From assembly GCA_016271365.2 (NCBI GenBank), contig CM028136.1, forward strand, positions 467,168,001 through 467,232,000: a stretch of 64,000 nt of DNA, read 5' to 3'. This DNA comes from Neoceratodus forsteri (lineage: Eukaryota > Chordata > Ceratodontiformes > Ceratodontidae). Shown here one piece after another: positions 1-11,474 of this stretch; within the stretch, counting starts at the first letter, position 1, and every line of letters starts with the position of its first letter. A program made the translations under genes and the position numbers. The notes below the pieces were generated by a model that saw only the letters and a list, made by a program, of their open reading frames with translations, searched no databases and had not been told where the DNA came from.

Positions 1-304
1 AATCTGGGTGGGGGTTGCCTTTCAGTAATCACATCCTTATACAATCTGTGACACTCGTAGCTTGATTTAAGAGTCATCTGTTTCAGCAGTGTTATCTTAT
101 GTCAATTAAATTTATATGCAGTAGGATTCTTTGTATATGTGTTCCACCAAGCACCTTTGACCCGGGGACCCTCCTGGCTGAAGGCAGTATGGTACTGTTA
201 AACTTCTCTGACATCATCTTCTGTATTTTTTAAATGAGTATTTTAAACCAATGGGGATTTTTTCTGTTTTTTTCTGCATGATCTAGCTGTTATAAGTATT
301 GTAT
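1..304. other. No gene recognised
   Basis: AT-rich sequence with stops in all frames over most of its length. I see no coding domain, RNA gene or clear repeat boundary. It may be the inner part of the element whose tail lies just downstream, but nothing in the sequence proves that. Confidence 0.4.
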
Positions 305-412
305 TTTCTAAACAACTGCCATTAGCTTCTGAAGAAGGACTGGTTGGGCCGAAAGCTAGAGCACTTTGTTCTTGTTGTTACATTCTATGTTGGTCCATTA
401 AAAGGTATCAAA
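305..412 (+). mobile_element. Penelope-like 3' tail with hammerhead-like core (tentative)
   Basis: The order CTGAAGA (329-335), a 15-nt stem-loop candidate (336-350) and GAAA (351-354) matches the conserved core CUGANGA / stem II / GAAA of hammerhead ribozymes. Stem II has one mismatch if GGAC pairs with GGCC. A segment ending ATTAAAAGGTATC follows. Penelope-like elements are known to carry hammerhead motifs in their terminal repeats, and similar 'ctgaagaag...cgaaagct' tails are common in vertebrate genomes. I cannot see a good conserved U-H after stem III, so a working ribozyme is doubtful. The family assignment is inference. Confidence 0.3.
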
Positions 413-416
413 TCAT

Positions 417-690
417 TTGCTTCTGGATCTATGGGAACAAGAAATTCATGTGGTTCCCTACCTGGCAGACTTGCTCACCAGGGCAAGAATGCCAACGCAA
501 TCCCTTAAAGATGGTGATCAAATCCCTGCAGGAACACAGTTGGGTAGTCAACATGGACAAGAGTTTGCTACTCCTGTCACAAGGCATAAAACATCTGGGA
601 TCAGACATAAACATGGCCAAAGGAGCAGTAAAACCTTTCCAGAAGAGAATATACAACATGAAAGAGCAGTAAAACAGCTCTGGGGGCAAT
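417..690 (+). pseudogene. DIRS reverse transcriptase, C-terminal remnant
   Basis: Two overlapping frames together resemble the end of DIRS-1 RT: VVPYLADLLTRA near 450, then SWVVNMDKSLLL and HLGSDINMAKGAV near 540-620. These match the part after the catalytic YxDD motif, where the chain folds towards RNase H. The frame switches around 500-540, so no single reading frame is intact. There is no start codon context because the element is 5'-truncated. Confidence 0.75.
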
Positions 691-872
691 CAAGTGCCTC
701 CAGAGCACAAGTGTCTCAAGGACTTGGTTCAATGGCATCCAGTATAGATCTACTACCATGGGCAAGGTAGCACATGAGACCTCTCCAGATGCTCGCTATC
801 AAAGCAGGCCCAATGACACAGGATGATCTAAATGACAAAATAAACCTAACAAACAAAGTCTCCTACTCTTAG

Positions 873-1570
873 GTGGTGGGAAAAGCCAAACAATTTGCAA
901 ACAGGGATGCCTATAGTAATCCACTACCACTGTATAATAGACATGGACACAAGCCTCCTAGGGTGAGGTGTAACTCTCCAACACTGAACAGTGCAAGTGA
1001 GATGGTCAAAACCAGAAGCAAAGCTCCCAATAAACATTATGGAAATGACGGCAGTCTACAATGCACAGTTCACATTCCAAAAATTACTTCAAAGGCTCAT
1101 CAGTGCTAATAAGTTCAGGCAACAGAGCAACAGTGGCATACATCATCAAGCACGGGGACACTAGGAGCCTACAACTTCTTTGGAAAGACAGTAGAGTCAT
1201 GTCAAGGGCCATGAACAGTCTTCAACACATTGCAGCCATAGACTTAGCCAGGAAACTGAACACTACAGCAGACTGTCTCAGCAGGCAGCAGATACAACTG
1301 GGCAAATGGAGACTACACTTAGAGGTATTCCAAAGTATTCAGCGATGCTGGGGCCCACTTACAAGTACCTAATAGCAACCAGACAAAATACACAACTACT
1401 AACTTATTTTTTGATATTGAGGAACAGCCAAGCAGCAGGAGTGAATGCACTATCACAACAATGGATGACAGAATTCACATACATATCCCACTTGGTACTT
1501 CTGATAACACATGTACTGAACAATATCCGGTTACTCTGCATAAAAATCATAATGATCACACCACATTGAG
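873..1570 (+). pseudogene. DIRS RNase H remnant
   Basis: The segment reads QFANRDAYSNPLPLYN (about 893-945), then after a frame change TRSLQLLWKDSRVMSR and LNTTADCLSRQQIQLGKWRL (about 1160-1310). TADCLSR followed by EVFQSIQRCWG is typical of the DIRS/gypsy RNase H C-terminus, where an Asp in the 'xADxLSR' motif is conserved. Frameshifts near 1030 and a stop at about 1370 show it is dead. The tail to 1570 is weakly similar and ends in the spacer before the recombinase. Confidence 0.75.
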
Positions 1571-1889
1571 TTCAAGAGACCCTGGTTCGCAACAATAATA
1601 GCAATGGCACTGGACTCATGGAGACTCCCCTACAGATAAGACCTACTAACACAGGGTCTAATATACCATCCAAATCCGAGCAAACTCCGACTTTTAGCTT
1701 GGCTGTTAAAAGAGAGAGCCTGCTAAAGAAAGGCTATCATGAAACAATCAATGAAACAATGCTGCAATCCAAAAGATCTTCCACTACTTCCACCTGTGGC
1801 AGACAGTGGCGAAGTGTCAGTACATGGTGCGAGTCAACCAGCATAAATGCCAAGGAAGTAGACATCCCACAGATTCTTCTGTATCAACA

Positions 1890-2660
1890 AGATTAGACAA
1901 AGGTTTGCCACCATCTTCCCTAAGAGTCCAACTCTCCACCATAGGAGCAGCTGTGGGCAGAGTTGGCAATGTCCTAACAGGCACCCACTCAGATGTGCTA
2001 AGGTTCCTCAAGGCAACTACAAACTTAAAGCCCAGAGATAGAAACTTGGTGGTTTCATGGGACTTATCATTGGTACTGGACACACTAAAAGGGCCACAGT
2101 TCAAACCGATTCATGAGGTAGACTTGTATTGGGCAACTTTGAAGATTTTCTTCTTGGTCACAATATGCTCCTATCACAGGATTGGAAAATTAGGTGCTCT
2201 TTCATGTATGGAACCATTCACACATGTTCATGAAAATGGGGCCACACTAAGAACGGTGCCAGCATTCATCCCCAAAGTAGACTCTCAGTTCCATGCAAGT
2301 CATGCACTGATACTACCCTCCTTTTCTGACAAGCAAGTTAAGGATGGTGAACTCTTAGCCACTTTAGATGTGAAGAGGCCCCTACATACATACTTACTAA
2401 GAACAGAGCCTTTCCACAAAATGGACAGATTGTTCATAATCACTTAGGATCACAAGAAAGGAAAGGCAGCATTCAAGAACACTATTGCATCATGGATCAA
2501 GAGGACAGTCGAGGAAGCCTATAGCGCCTCCACATAAACCCAAAACCCACTCCACCAGAACAGTAGAAAGCATCTTGGGCAGAATGGAACTAAGCATCAG
2601 CAGCAGAAATCTGTGCAGCGACGACCTGGTTGTCGTTTCACACATTCACTAAACACAACA
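1890..2660 (+). pseudogene. DIRS tyrosine recombinase remnant
   Basis: The open frame to 2447 reads GALSCMEPFTHVHENGATL and RTVPAFIPKVDSQFHASH, followed by LATLDVKRPLHTYLLRTEPF. This is the characteristic DIRS-1 recombinase catalytic region; the first catalytic Arg (normally in 'RRVSELGALSC') lies in the degraded stretch YHRIGKLGALSC. Beyond the stop at 2447, another frame gives IASWIKRTVEEAYS and HSTRTVES; HSTR corresponds to the H-x-x-R box. I could not find a convincing catalytic Tyr. The enzyme would have integrated the circular DIRS DNA; this copy cannot. Confidence 0.78.
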
Positions 2661-2780
2661 GGTTGGACACTTGTGGCCCAGGTGGTATTTCATTCGCCAG
2701 AAGGGAGCTGGAAGCGGACACAATGATATCACCATAATGGTCATTCTCCCCCACCCAGTGATGAGATACTGCTTATTAGT

Positions 2781-2877
2781 TAACCCTAAGGTAAGGACTT
2801 AGTGCCATGGATATACTCAAAACATAATGATAATTTGCTTACCTGGTAAAGGTGATCATGTAAGAATATATCCATGA
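2781..2877 (+). repeat. DIRS terminal region with internal inverted repeat
   Basis: Positions 2781-2815 recur in direct orientation at 4226-4260 with few mismatches. Positions 2841-2876 match 4251-4286 in inverted orientation at about 33 of 36 bases. Within this segment CATGGATATACTC (2807-2819) and GAATATATCCATG (2864-2876) are nearly inverted copies. This fits DIRS termini, which carry inverted repeats plus an internal complementary region. Confidence 0.6.
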
Positions 2878-3067
2878 CATTCTTATGCCCACTTCTAGTA
2901 GATTGACCCATTAACTCAGAAAAAGAACTTGAACTGTCAGAGTCATATTTTGTCTTTGATATAGTTGTATAAGCATTCTACCGACAATTTGATGTAATTA
3001 TGGTCACCAAACAATACTTAAAGCTTATTATGAAATGTTAATGGTCTATGGTCTCGGTTTATTTCCA

Positions 3068-4195
3068 TTACATAGAAACATAAAAAAAAGACAGAGTTTG
3101 ACAGCCGATAAAGACTGCTAGGCCCATCCAGTCTGCCCATTTTCCCTACTTGCTGACCTTACTTGGTCACTGGCTTTAGCCTCTCCTTCCTACCTCTAGA
3201 GTTCCCTTGTGCCTTTCCCATGCATTTTTGAATCCCCCTACTGTTGTTCTCTCCCACCACCTCCTGGGGTAGGCCGTTCCATGCATCCACCACCCTCTCT
3301 ATGAAGAAGAACTTCCTCACATTCCCTCTTATCCTGCCCCCTCCAATCTCATATCATGCCACCTCATTCTTGTACATCTCCTAAACTGGAAGATGTCTCC
3401 CACTTGCACCTTGTTAATGCCCTTTAAGGTACTGGAAGGTTTCAATCATATCCCTCTGTTCTCGCCTCCCCTCCAGAGTTTATATATTGGGGTCTTTTAA
3501 TCTCTCCTCATATGCCTTCTGTTGCAAGCCCTGCACCATCTTAGTTTCCCTTCTCTGAATCACCTCTACCCTGTCTATGTCATTCCATTGATGCGGCCTC
3601 CAGAACTAGGCACAGTATACCAGATGAGGTCTCACCAGTGTTCTGTACAGTGGCATCACTACCTCCCTTCTTCTGCTAGTGATACCCCTTCCTATGCACC
3701 CTAGCTTACCACTGGCCCTCCCCACTGCCTTCATACACTGCTGGCTACCTTTAGTTCCTGTGAGATGATTATTCCCAAATCTCTTTCTTCCCTTGTGTCT
3801 GTCAGTAACTCCCCCCATCCTGTAACTCTCCTCAGGGTTTTTGTGCCCCAGGTGCATGATTTTACACTTCTTCACATTGAATCTTAGTTGCCATACCTTG
3901 GACCATTTTTTTCAGCTTCCCCAAGTCCCTCCTCAATTTCTCCACCCCTTCTGGAGTGTCTACGCTATTGCAGATCTTGGTGTCATCTGCAAATAGGTAA
4001 ACCTTCCCTTCTAGTCCTTCAGCAATGTCACTAATGAAGACATTAAAAAGGACTGGCCCCAGGGCAGATCCCTGAGGTACCTCACTGGCCACTCCCAGTG
4101 GTATTAATGGTACAGCTGGGGAAAAGTCAAACTGGTTTGGGCAGGGAGGGTAAGGGCTAGTTAAGGCAATTGAAATTTGATTCTCCAATCTCATG
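3068..4195 (-). mobile_element. CR1 LINE fragment, 5'-truncated, antisense
   Basis: The left edge (3072) is the reverse complement of the CR1 3' tail seen intact elsewhere in the window (...AATTCTATGTTTCTATG at 23380-23399 and 34782-34800). Reading the minus strand, 4090-3870 encodes [22 protein letters not shown] and LRRDLGKL, which are RT motifs B and C of CR1 (F-A-D-D in place of Y-A-D-D). Further left the frame gives ITSRRREVVMPLY and LVRPHLVYCA. It lies between two DIRS terminal pieces. The 5' break is roughly 4110-4195. Confidence 0.8.
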
Positions 4196-4225
4196 TGCAT
4201 CTAGCAGCCTATCAGGTGGACATAA

Positions 4226-4286
4226 TAACCCTAAGGTAAGGGCACAGTGCCATGGATATACTCTTACATGAACACCTTTACAAGGT
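4226..4286. repeat. Second DIRS-type terminal repeat
   Basis: The first 35 bases repeat 2781-2815, and 4251-4286 is the reverse complement of 2841-2876 with about three differences. It sits directly right of the antisense CR1 fragment. It may be the other terminus of the same DIRS copy split by CR1, or a separate DIRS end. Confidence 0.55.
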
Positions 4287-4289
4287 GAG

Positions 4290-4660
4290 TAAACTACAAT
4301 TATCCTTCTCTGTATCCCCTCCACTCTTAGAACATCACACTTATTTTGCCATGACCAAATTGACACACTACTCAATGTGTAGCCTCACCAAGGCTCTATA
4401 CATGGGGAAAATCTCCTCCCCTATCCTTGCTGGTGATGTTCTTCATAATGGATGATATTATTTTATTTCATTTAGAGATAGCTTTATCACACTGTCCAGA
4501 GTTTTTGAAGTTATTTGTCACTTTTACGCCGAGGTCCCATACACTAATTGCTTCCAATAGTTTAACTCCTCCCATGTTGTATTTAAAGGCTCTATTATTT
4601 TTTCCAAAATGCATAACCAAACATTTTCTTTGATCAAACCTCATCTTATTTTTTAAACCC
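4290..4660 (-). mobile_element. CR1/L3-like LINE fragment, antisense, different subfamily
   Basis: Minus-strand translation gives ALVRLHIE followed by a stop (normally a tyrosine) and CVNLVM, then MHFGKNNRAFKYNMGG and VWDLGVKVTNN, the region after the RT palm in CR1/L3 elements. Wording differs clearly from the other CR1 copies here, so it is an older or different subfamily. Both ends are truncated; the neighbouring L1 tail begins at about 4745. Confidence 0.65.
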
Positions 4661-4984
4661 AAGGGCAGGATTTTCAAATGTACTAGATCACCACAAGCTC
4701 TGGTGTGCCAACGATTAGGGCGCATGGGGCTTGCGGTGATCTAATGGGATTTTTTTTTAATTCAAAAAGCTTTATTGATTTTCAACTACAGCCACAAGGT
4801 GGCCCATTTTATACACATAATAACATACAACAAACTTAACACATACAAAATCAAACAAATAAACACCCACCCACCCACTCCACTCCTTTCCATGGTATCA
4901 GTATAGTATATTGAAGATAGTGTGCCAATCAAGATAGGGTGCAAGCAGTTATATAGTGTAAAGGGTCTGTAATTTACCCCAAAT

Positions 4985-7900
4985 CTTTTCAAATCTTGGC
5001 AAATGGTTATGGACACTAGCAATAGTTTTTTCAACTGAGAGGTTGGAGAAGAACTCCTGTAGCCATTCCAAGCATATGATGGCCTCCATGTCAAGCCAGT
5101 GTTGAAACACCAATTTCTTGACCGACATTGCTATCAGAGCCAGGTGAAATTTCCACTCTATAGCAGATACTTGGGAGTAATCCCCAATTAGACAAACCTC
5201 AGGTGTAAAGTGTTCGGATATCCCTAGCAAAGGATCAGCCTTTTGTTGAATGAGGGACCAAAGTGGGGCTACTTTGGGGCATTCCCAAAATGTATATGGT
5301 ATAGGGAGCCTTCATCCTGCATGCAATGTCTGCAGGTCAAAGAAATGGTTCCCTCATTTTAACTAGCCATATTGGAGTGAAGTACATATTATTGATGATC
5401 TGAAACTGCATAAGTCTCAACCTATCTTGAGATACAAATTTATGGGTGTCCTTCCAAATCTTGGACCAGTTGAGGATGTGATGTGCAAATTGGGCTTTCC
5501 AATAGACAGAAGCCCCATCTAACTGAGGGTATGCCCTTTCAAGAAGTTTCACATATATATCTGAAACTGCATGAGATGCAATTGCTGCTAAACTAAGTGA
5601 CTGCAGAAACTGTCCCTCCTCCATTGGCTCCTGTATTAGTTGTGAATTTTCCAACATATGTCTAAGCTGAAATACCTTAAACCTTGAGTAGATACCCAGT
5701 CTGAAGTGTTTGACTATGTCTCCTGTGGAAAGTAACTGCCCATTATGTAGAATATCTGATACCATAGCTTCTGCTGCATGAGAGAGCCAGGAGGGCCTAA
5801 TGTGCTTGCCCCCAATTCTGAAATTGGGATTACCTACTATAGATTGATTGGGGTTCTGAGTATGCCTATAGGACAAGAAGGTGCATAGCTGTGAGTGGGC
5901 TTTTACTGAGGACGCTATTGGTATTTTACACAGATCCTACGGTAGTAGTTTAAAGGTAGTGTGCAGGAGAGCTCTGGGAGATAGGCCATGAACCTCCATC
6001 AGGACCTTTTCAATAGTGAGCTACAGGGGCTTATATAGTGCTGTTTCCCTAGCTCTCTCCCCCACCAGCCATCTCAGATATTTTGCAGAGTGATTTGCCC
6101 AGTAATATATTTTAAAGTATTGGAGCTGCAGACCACCCCGAATTTTAGGAACTACCAATTTATGATAGGCCCTGCAAGCTGGTTTACCCCACCAGATGAT
6201 GTTAGATATGAGGGAATGCAATCTGGAAAACCAAGTATGTGAGAGCCATAAATTCAACATATTAAGAGGATAGAAGAGGCGAGGCAAAATGTTAATTTTA
6301 ATCAAACTTATCCTACCCCAGAGGGACATCAGCATTACCCTCCATCTATCTAAATCCTGTTTTATAACCTGGAGGAGGGCATCCAGATTACATTCCTCTG
6401 AAGATCCAGCATCCCTGGTCAGGAATATGCCTAGATATTTTAATTTCTTTGCTTCCCATTTTAGGCCCAAATCATCTATATCTTGTTTATGGGTAACTGA
6501 GTTAAGAGGGAAAACTATAGATTTCTCCAAATTTAATTTATAGTTTGAAAACTGCCCAAATTCTGTTATCAAAGCCAAGGCTTTTACAAGAGACGTCCTA
6601 GGACTAGAGAGGTGTAGGAGTATGTCGTCTGCATAGGCCGACAACTTAAACTCCTGTGTCCCTAATATAATTCCTGTATCTCTGGATCCATCTTAATTTG
6701 AACCAGCAGAGGTTCTAAATATAAATTAATTAGTAGAGGGTATAGGGGACATCCCTGCCTGGTACCAGAGAAATGGGGAAAGGAGGGGGGAAAGAACTCT
6801 GTTACAATATATCCGAGTATTGAGATTGGAGTAGAGCGCTTTAACCCATTGCACAAAAAGGGGAGGGAACACATGCTATGTAAAATCCTAAATAAGAAGC
6901 GCCAGTCCACTCTATCAAATGCTTTCTCTGCATCCAAAGACACCAACACCGCAGGGGATGTAGTGTCCCCGGATGCAGAGAAAATGTGATCCAACTTCCT
7001 TAGGTGGTCTGACGAAGATCTACTGGCCATAAATCCCACCTGTTTGGCAGAGATCAGAGAAGGTATGACCTGGCTCACTCTGTTAGCAATGAGTTTTGCC
7101 AGTATTTTAATATCATAGTTTAAAAGCGAAATTGGCCTGTAGTACGATACTTGCATGGGGTCCCTACTCTCCTTGTGCAAGACGACAATTAAAGCTTCGA
7201 ACAGGCAAGGGTCATGACAGTCTCCGCTCAAGATAGAGTTAAACAGTTACTGCAGCCATGGGACCAGCTCCTCTACTAGCTCTTTGTAAAAGTTTGGAGA
7301 GAAGCCATCTGGCCCATGGGCTTTGTCCAGAGGTAGGGCATGTATCGCAAGCCTTATCTCCTCCATTGTGAAAGGGGAGGTCAGTAGGCTTTGTTTGGGG
7401 AGGAGGGTGGGTAGAGGTAGGTTTACTAAATAGGCATCTATTTGTTCTTCTGAGGGGGATTCTGGCCTCATGCTATAGAGGTGCCTGTAGAATCCCTCAA
7501 ATTCTGCTACGATATCCCTCGGACCTGTCAAAAGAGACCCATCCCTAGTGGATTGGATCACGTTGATAAGTCTAGATGTTTCCTGTTGCTTGACACATAG
7601 GGCCAGGAGTTTCCCGGCCTTCTCACCTTGGTCCACATAGACTGCCTTGGTTTTAAGAATCACAAATTCTGCTTTCTCCCCAATCAAATCATTGTATTTT
7701 GCCCACAACTTGACGAGTTCTTGGCGACATGCCTGCGAGGAGGAAGGTGAGATATTTTTCTCCCTATACCTGATTCGGTCTAGTAGTTCTGTGAGTTGCT
7801 TTTCTTGTTTTTGCTTCCTTGTAGAAGCAATCTATATGAGCTCACCCCTCAAGAAACATTTTAAAGCACACCACTCAGAACTTACATGCCCTGTGGAGCC

Positions 7901-8730
7901 CTGGTTGTCCCTAGTTAAATGCACAATGCATTGTTTTAATTTGTCTATTACCCATTTTTCTTTTAGCAACTGGTTATTTAGCTTCCAGATCATGTCTTTC
8001 TGCTAAGTAAGCAATAAAGACAGTGAACATTGCACAAGAGAGTGATCCAAAATAACTTCCAGACATATTTGACAATCCATGATACCAGGCAAAAGCTGCT
8101 TGCTCAGCAGGAAATAGTCAATGTGGGAGGACGCCCCATGGACTAGGGATCTGAAAGTGCATTCCTTAAGATCAGGGTGTAGCACCCTCTACGGGTCACA
8201 AAGACCAAGTTTATCCACTAGGTCTCTGTTGGCCCTCTGAGCTGGGGACAGGCCTTTCCACCCTTTACCAGTCCTGTCTATATCCTGCTAAAAAGGGAGG
8301 TTCCAATCCCCTCCTGGTAGGATTGGAACAGAAAGGAAAGGCATCAAAACATTAGCCAGCTCCATAAAGAAAGAAGGTGTGTCACCATTGGGCCCATATA
8401 TAGATCCCAGGAGTATGCCAGTTCTCTCTATTGTACCAGTTACCAAGACATAGCGGCCTAGTGGGTCTCTAATACACTGGGCACTTTTAAAGCCGAGGGA
8501 TTTTGCAATCAGAATGGCAACCCCCTACTTTGTGTGCTATTGCCTGCCGCATAAACTTGACCTACATAAAGCCTTCTAAACAAGTTTGCCTCAGACTCAA
8601 GCAGATATGTCTCCTGCAGGAAGGAGATTTGTCCCTTGGCCAATTGTAAATGTTTCAGTACCTTATAGCTCTTGTTTTTGTTAAGTGCACTCTTAATATT
8701 CCACAACATCATATTAAAGAAATTAACCAT
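4985..8730 (-). pseudogene. L1 ORF2 (endonuclease and reverse transcriptase), broken
   Basis: Domains read right to left. Endonuclease: MMLWNIKSALNKNKSYKVL and ISFLQETYLLE (8710-8600), SHIDYFLLSKQLLPG (about 8090). Linker and RT: PLDKAHGPDGFSPNFY (about 7310), YYRPISLLNYDIKILAKL (7140), VSLDAEKAFDRVDW (6950; motif A with catalytic Asp kept), GTRQGCPLYPLL (6750), SAYADDILLHL (6640; motif C YADD kept). The C-terminal part continues past 5337. The product would nick DNA and reverse-transcribe its own RNA at the nick. Breaks occur near 8500, 8000, 7240, 6655, 6020 and 5330. Confidence 0.85.
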
Positions 8731-9899
8731 CTGACATCACACTAGCTGTTACTATTAAGCTTAAATACCCAGGTGAAACAAACTGGTATCCCACTGATAC
8801 CATGGAACCCACCCTTCTCCTTCCCCAATACAACCCCCATAACAAACTACAACAAGATATCAGCCCATCCCCCCATCCCGCTACATCCTGTAATATTATA
8901 AAGTAATGTGCCCTTGTATAAAAACGACCACACCGAACCACCCACAGTTGACCAAAAAGCATTAAAGGTCATGGTTGAATGGATATTGGTAAGGCCCCTC
9001 TCCTTAATTCTGTGCATGATGCTGCCAGAAAAGGCAGGTAAAGCCCTCACCCCTCCCAACTTGAAACCTAAAAACCTCTAATAAACATTAATCTATAATC
9101 TACCAGAATGCTCCAAAACCTACTATTATTATTAATAATTACAACCCCCTATAATGAACAAAACTTGCATCATTTCTTTTCTTTATAATCACAATACATG
9201 TCTGGTATGATGCCCCATATCAGTTCCAACAATGACCCCCCCCCCACCACCAAGTGCAGCCTTTCCCTAAATGACCTTGTCAGTACTAATCCTCGATCTG
9301 GAGCTTGCATACAAAATGAAATATTGATTAGTAGCCTAAACCATACAGCTGCTCTTTATGTATCAGTTAATGCACTGATTGAGTTCAAAACACTGGAAGA
9401 ATCGGCAGTGCTCTTGCTATAATTAGAGCCTTGCAGAACTGAACAAAATCATGCTGTGATCAATATAGTGGCTAACTCATCACTACTGAGAGATTCATGA
9501 TGCCGCATGTGTTCGTGTAGCCAGGTGGTAAACACAGTTCTCCAACAGTCAACATGATCACAGCTGATTATCGTGGGGCAGGCAAAGCCATATCTCAGTA
9601 GCTGCATGCATGCTGGTTCCGCGTCCCACCACCGTGTTGTATCAGGAGAGGTAAGCTAGGCCTCAGGAGACCAGACCAGCTGTAGGCGCATTTAATTTGT
9701 CAGCTATCGGAAGGTTATTATCTGGTAGGGAAATTACCGCTGGTCAAGTGGGAGTAATTCTGAAGTTAACAAGCCGTGGGAGCTGCCAATCGTCCAGGGT
9801 CTTGTCAGGCTGAATCCTATCAGCCCTTAGTAAGCCAACACTGCAACTGAGCAACAGCAATAGCCAGTATAAGAACATTTTAGCTTGTTCCCAATAGGA

Positions 9900-10450
9900 A
9901 CAGTTCACTTTTTAAATAGATCAGGGAGAAGGCGCTGAAGCTCATCCGTTGCCTGTTTGTTGGTGTCGAAAGACTGCCATTTATCTTGTACCCTTACTTG
10001 AAACTGGATGGGATAAAGCATTCGAAAATGAATACCGGCCGGGATCAGGTGAGTCACTGTTGGATGAAAGAATCCTTTGTTTTTGTCTGACTGATGCCGG
10101 TAAGTCCTGGGAAAATACGAATTTTATGATCCTCCCACATTACAACTTGGATATCTCGAAGTTTGACTAGAATAAGTTGTTTGCCCAAAAATTTTAAAAG
10201 CCTAAAGATGAGTTGTCTGGGAGGTGATCCTGGGGCCTCTACAATCACACAGCCACAGTTCTTCAAACCTGGCACAGGGTATGGCAGGGCATGTCATTGG
10301 GGGAATATGGCCCTCTGTGGCTGCCTTGGCCCGGGATTCAGCAAACCATCTAAATAAGCTGGATCCTTTCTTGTGACACTGGACAAGATGGGGCCTCATA
10401 TACCTTCATCAAACTCCTAGGTGAGAAAAGGTTACTCCCATACCAGGCCC
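9900..10450 (-). pseudogene. L1 ORF1 C-terminal RNA-binding domain remnant
   Basis: Minus-strand reading gives SPPRQLIFRLLKFLGKQLIL (about 10245-10185), WEDHKIRIFPGLTG (10135-10095) and, after a stop, AGIHFRMLYPIPVSSKG. This is the 'PRPIIxRFLxFxDKxxIL ... IxIFPDLS ... GIxxRLLYPA' order of the L1 ORF1p C-terminal domain that binds L1 RNA. The N-terminal coiled coil (right of 10450) is too decayed for me to place. Confidence 0.7.
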
Positions 10451-10954
10451 TGATTGATGAATTTGATCCCCCCAAAAAAGACCATTTTCACTATTTGCAG
10501 ATTAAAGCTATATTGCCAAGCAAAAACCTCAACATAGGCAACTATAAGACCCACCACAGCAGTTATTTCCATTGATTCAACACCATCAGCATGGCGGGGT
10601 AGGGGCACACTTAGTGGGCTGGCTTTATGATATAACAAGGGACCAATCCAGGGATTCTGTATTGATGATCTTACATAAACAGAGCAAAGATTTACAAGTA
10701 GAATGCAACAAAAAATTATGCCTCAAATATGACTTGCCCACATATAAGATAACCATGGCTCCTTAAAGAGCAGCTGATGCCTTTGGGAACACTTTGAGAA
10801 ACATAATAGTTGGACACAATTCAGCTTGTATGTCATATGTCTTTGATATATTTCTCCTCTCAATTATTTATTACTGATGAAATTCCAACAAAAACAGGAT
10901 CTTTATCCCTCAGAGTTCATCTGCCTTTGCAGCTTACTCGCTACTTGAAACCAT

Positions 10955-11020
10955 AATACTCTCTTGTGACATCACAGTCTGGTGCCATGGGTATAACTGT
11001 GATGTCACAAGTAGAGTATT
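10955..11020. repeat. Imperfect 25-bp palindrome
   Basis: AATACTCTCTTGTGACATCA begins the left arm (10955-10978) and its reverse complement with one extra base forms the right arm (10996-11020), separated by an 18-bp spacer. About 24 of 25 positions pair. Such TGTGACATCACA hairpins are common inside MITE-like repeats, but I cannot name the family or its outer ends. Confidence 0.6.
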
Positions 11021-11474
11021 ATGACATCAGGTTGTGAAGAAGCAATAGGAGCTGATAAACCCTCAGTTAAAAACTTTCATGTTTTCATGCATATGACCCC
11101 AGTAATGAATAATGAGAATAAGAAATACAGAGCTAATGAGAAATATAAGCTGCTCTGTGACCAACTATTATGTCTTCCAAAGTTCTTTTCAAGGCATCAG
11201 TGGCTCTTCAAAGGAATGTGTGTGGAAATATAGAATGCATTATTTTAGAACCCCAGCTGAGCTATACAGCAAAATTATCTAGGGGGAATGGGCAGCTTGC
11301 TGCTGGTGAGACTGCAAGGCATTTTGGGTGGACAACATCCACATTTTTTGATGCTGCCTAGCCTTGGCATCATATACTGGAAAGAAATACAACAAACTCT
11401 GTGAAACATGTTTAATAGTTTGGGCTCCATCATCCCTATGTTGGTGCTGATGTCCATAGTCTCCTCCACCTTAA
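11021..11474. other. No gene recognised
   Basis: Spacer between the palindrome and the L1 3' end. No domain or repeat family was recognised; open frames are short and look random. Confidence 0.4.

Larger units (their letters stand above)
400..2880 (+). mobile_element. DIRS-1-like tyrosine-recombinase retrotransposon, 5'-truncated and decayed
   Basis: Coding remains appear in DIRS order on the + strand: end of reverse transcriptase, RNase H, then tyrosine recombinase, followed by a terminal region with inverted-repeat character (2781-2877). DIRS elements integrate by recombinase instead of an integrase or endonuclease and have split inverted termini. gag and the RT catalytic motifs are absent, so the copy starts inside RT. 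Several frameshifts separate the pieces. An antisense CR1 fragment begins about 190 bp after the terminal repeat, and a second DIRS-terminus-like piece lies beyond it at 4226-4286. Confidence 0.82.
4745..10760 (-). mobile_element. L1 LINE, long antisense copy with ORF1 and ORF2 remains
   Basis: The left end is a T-run (4750-4758) followed by the reverse complement of AATAAA, giving a proper L1 3' end on the minus strand. ORF2 follows (8730 down to about 4985), then a roughly 1.2-kb inter-ORF spacer, then the ORF1 C-terminal domain at 9920-10300. ORF1 has the L1-type RNA-binding fold and not zinc knuckles, so this is L1 proper and not Tx1. The 5' end is unclear, near 10700-10800. Many stops and frameshifts show it is old. 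Confidence 0.85.
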
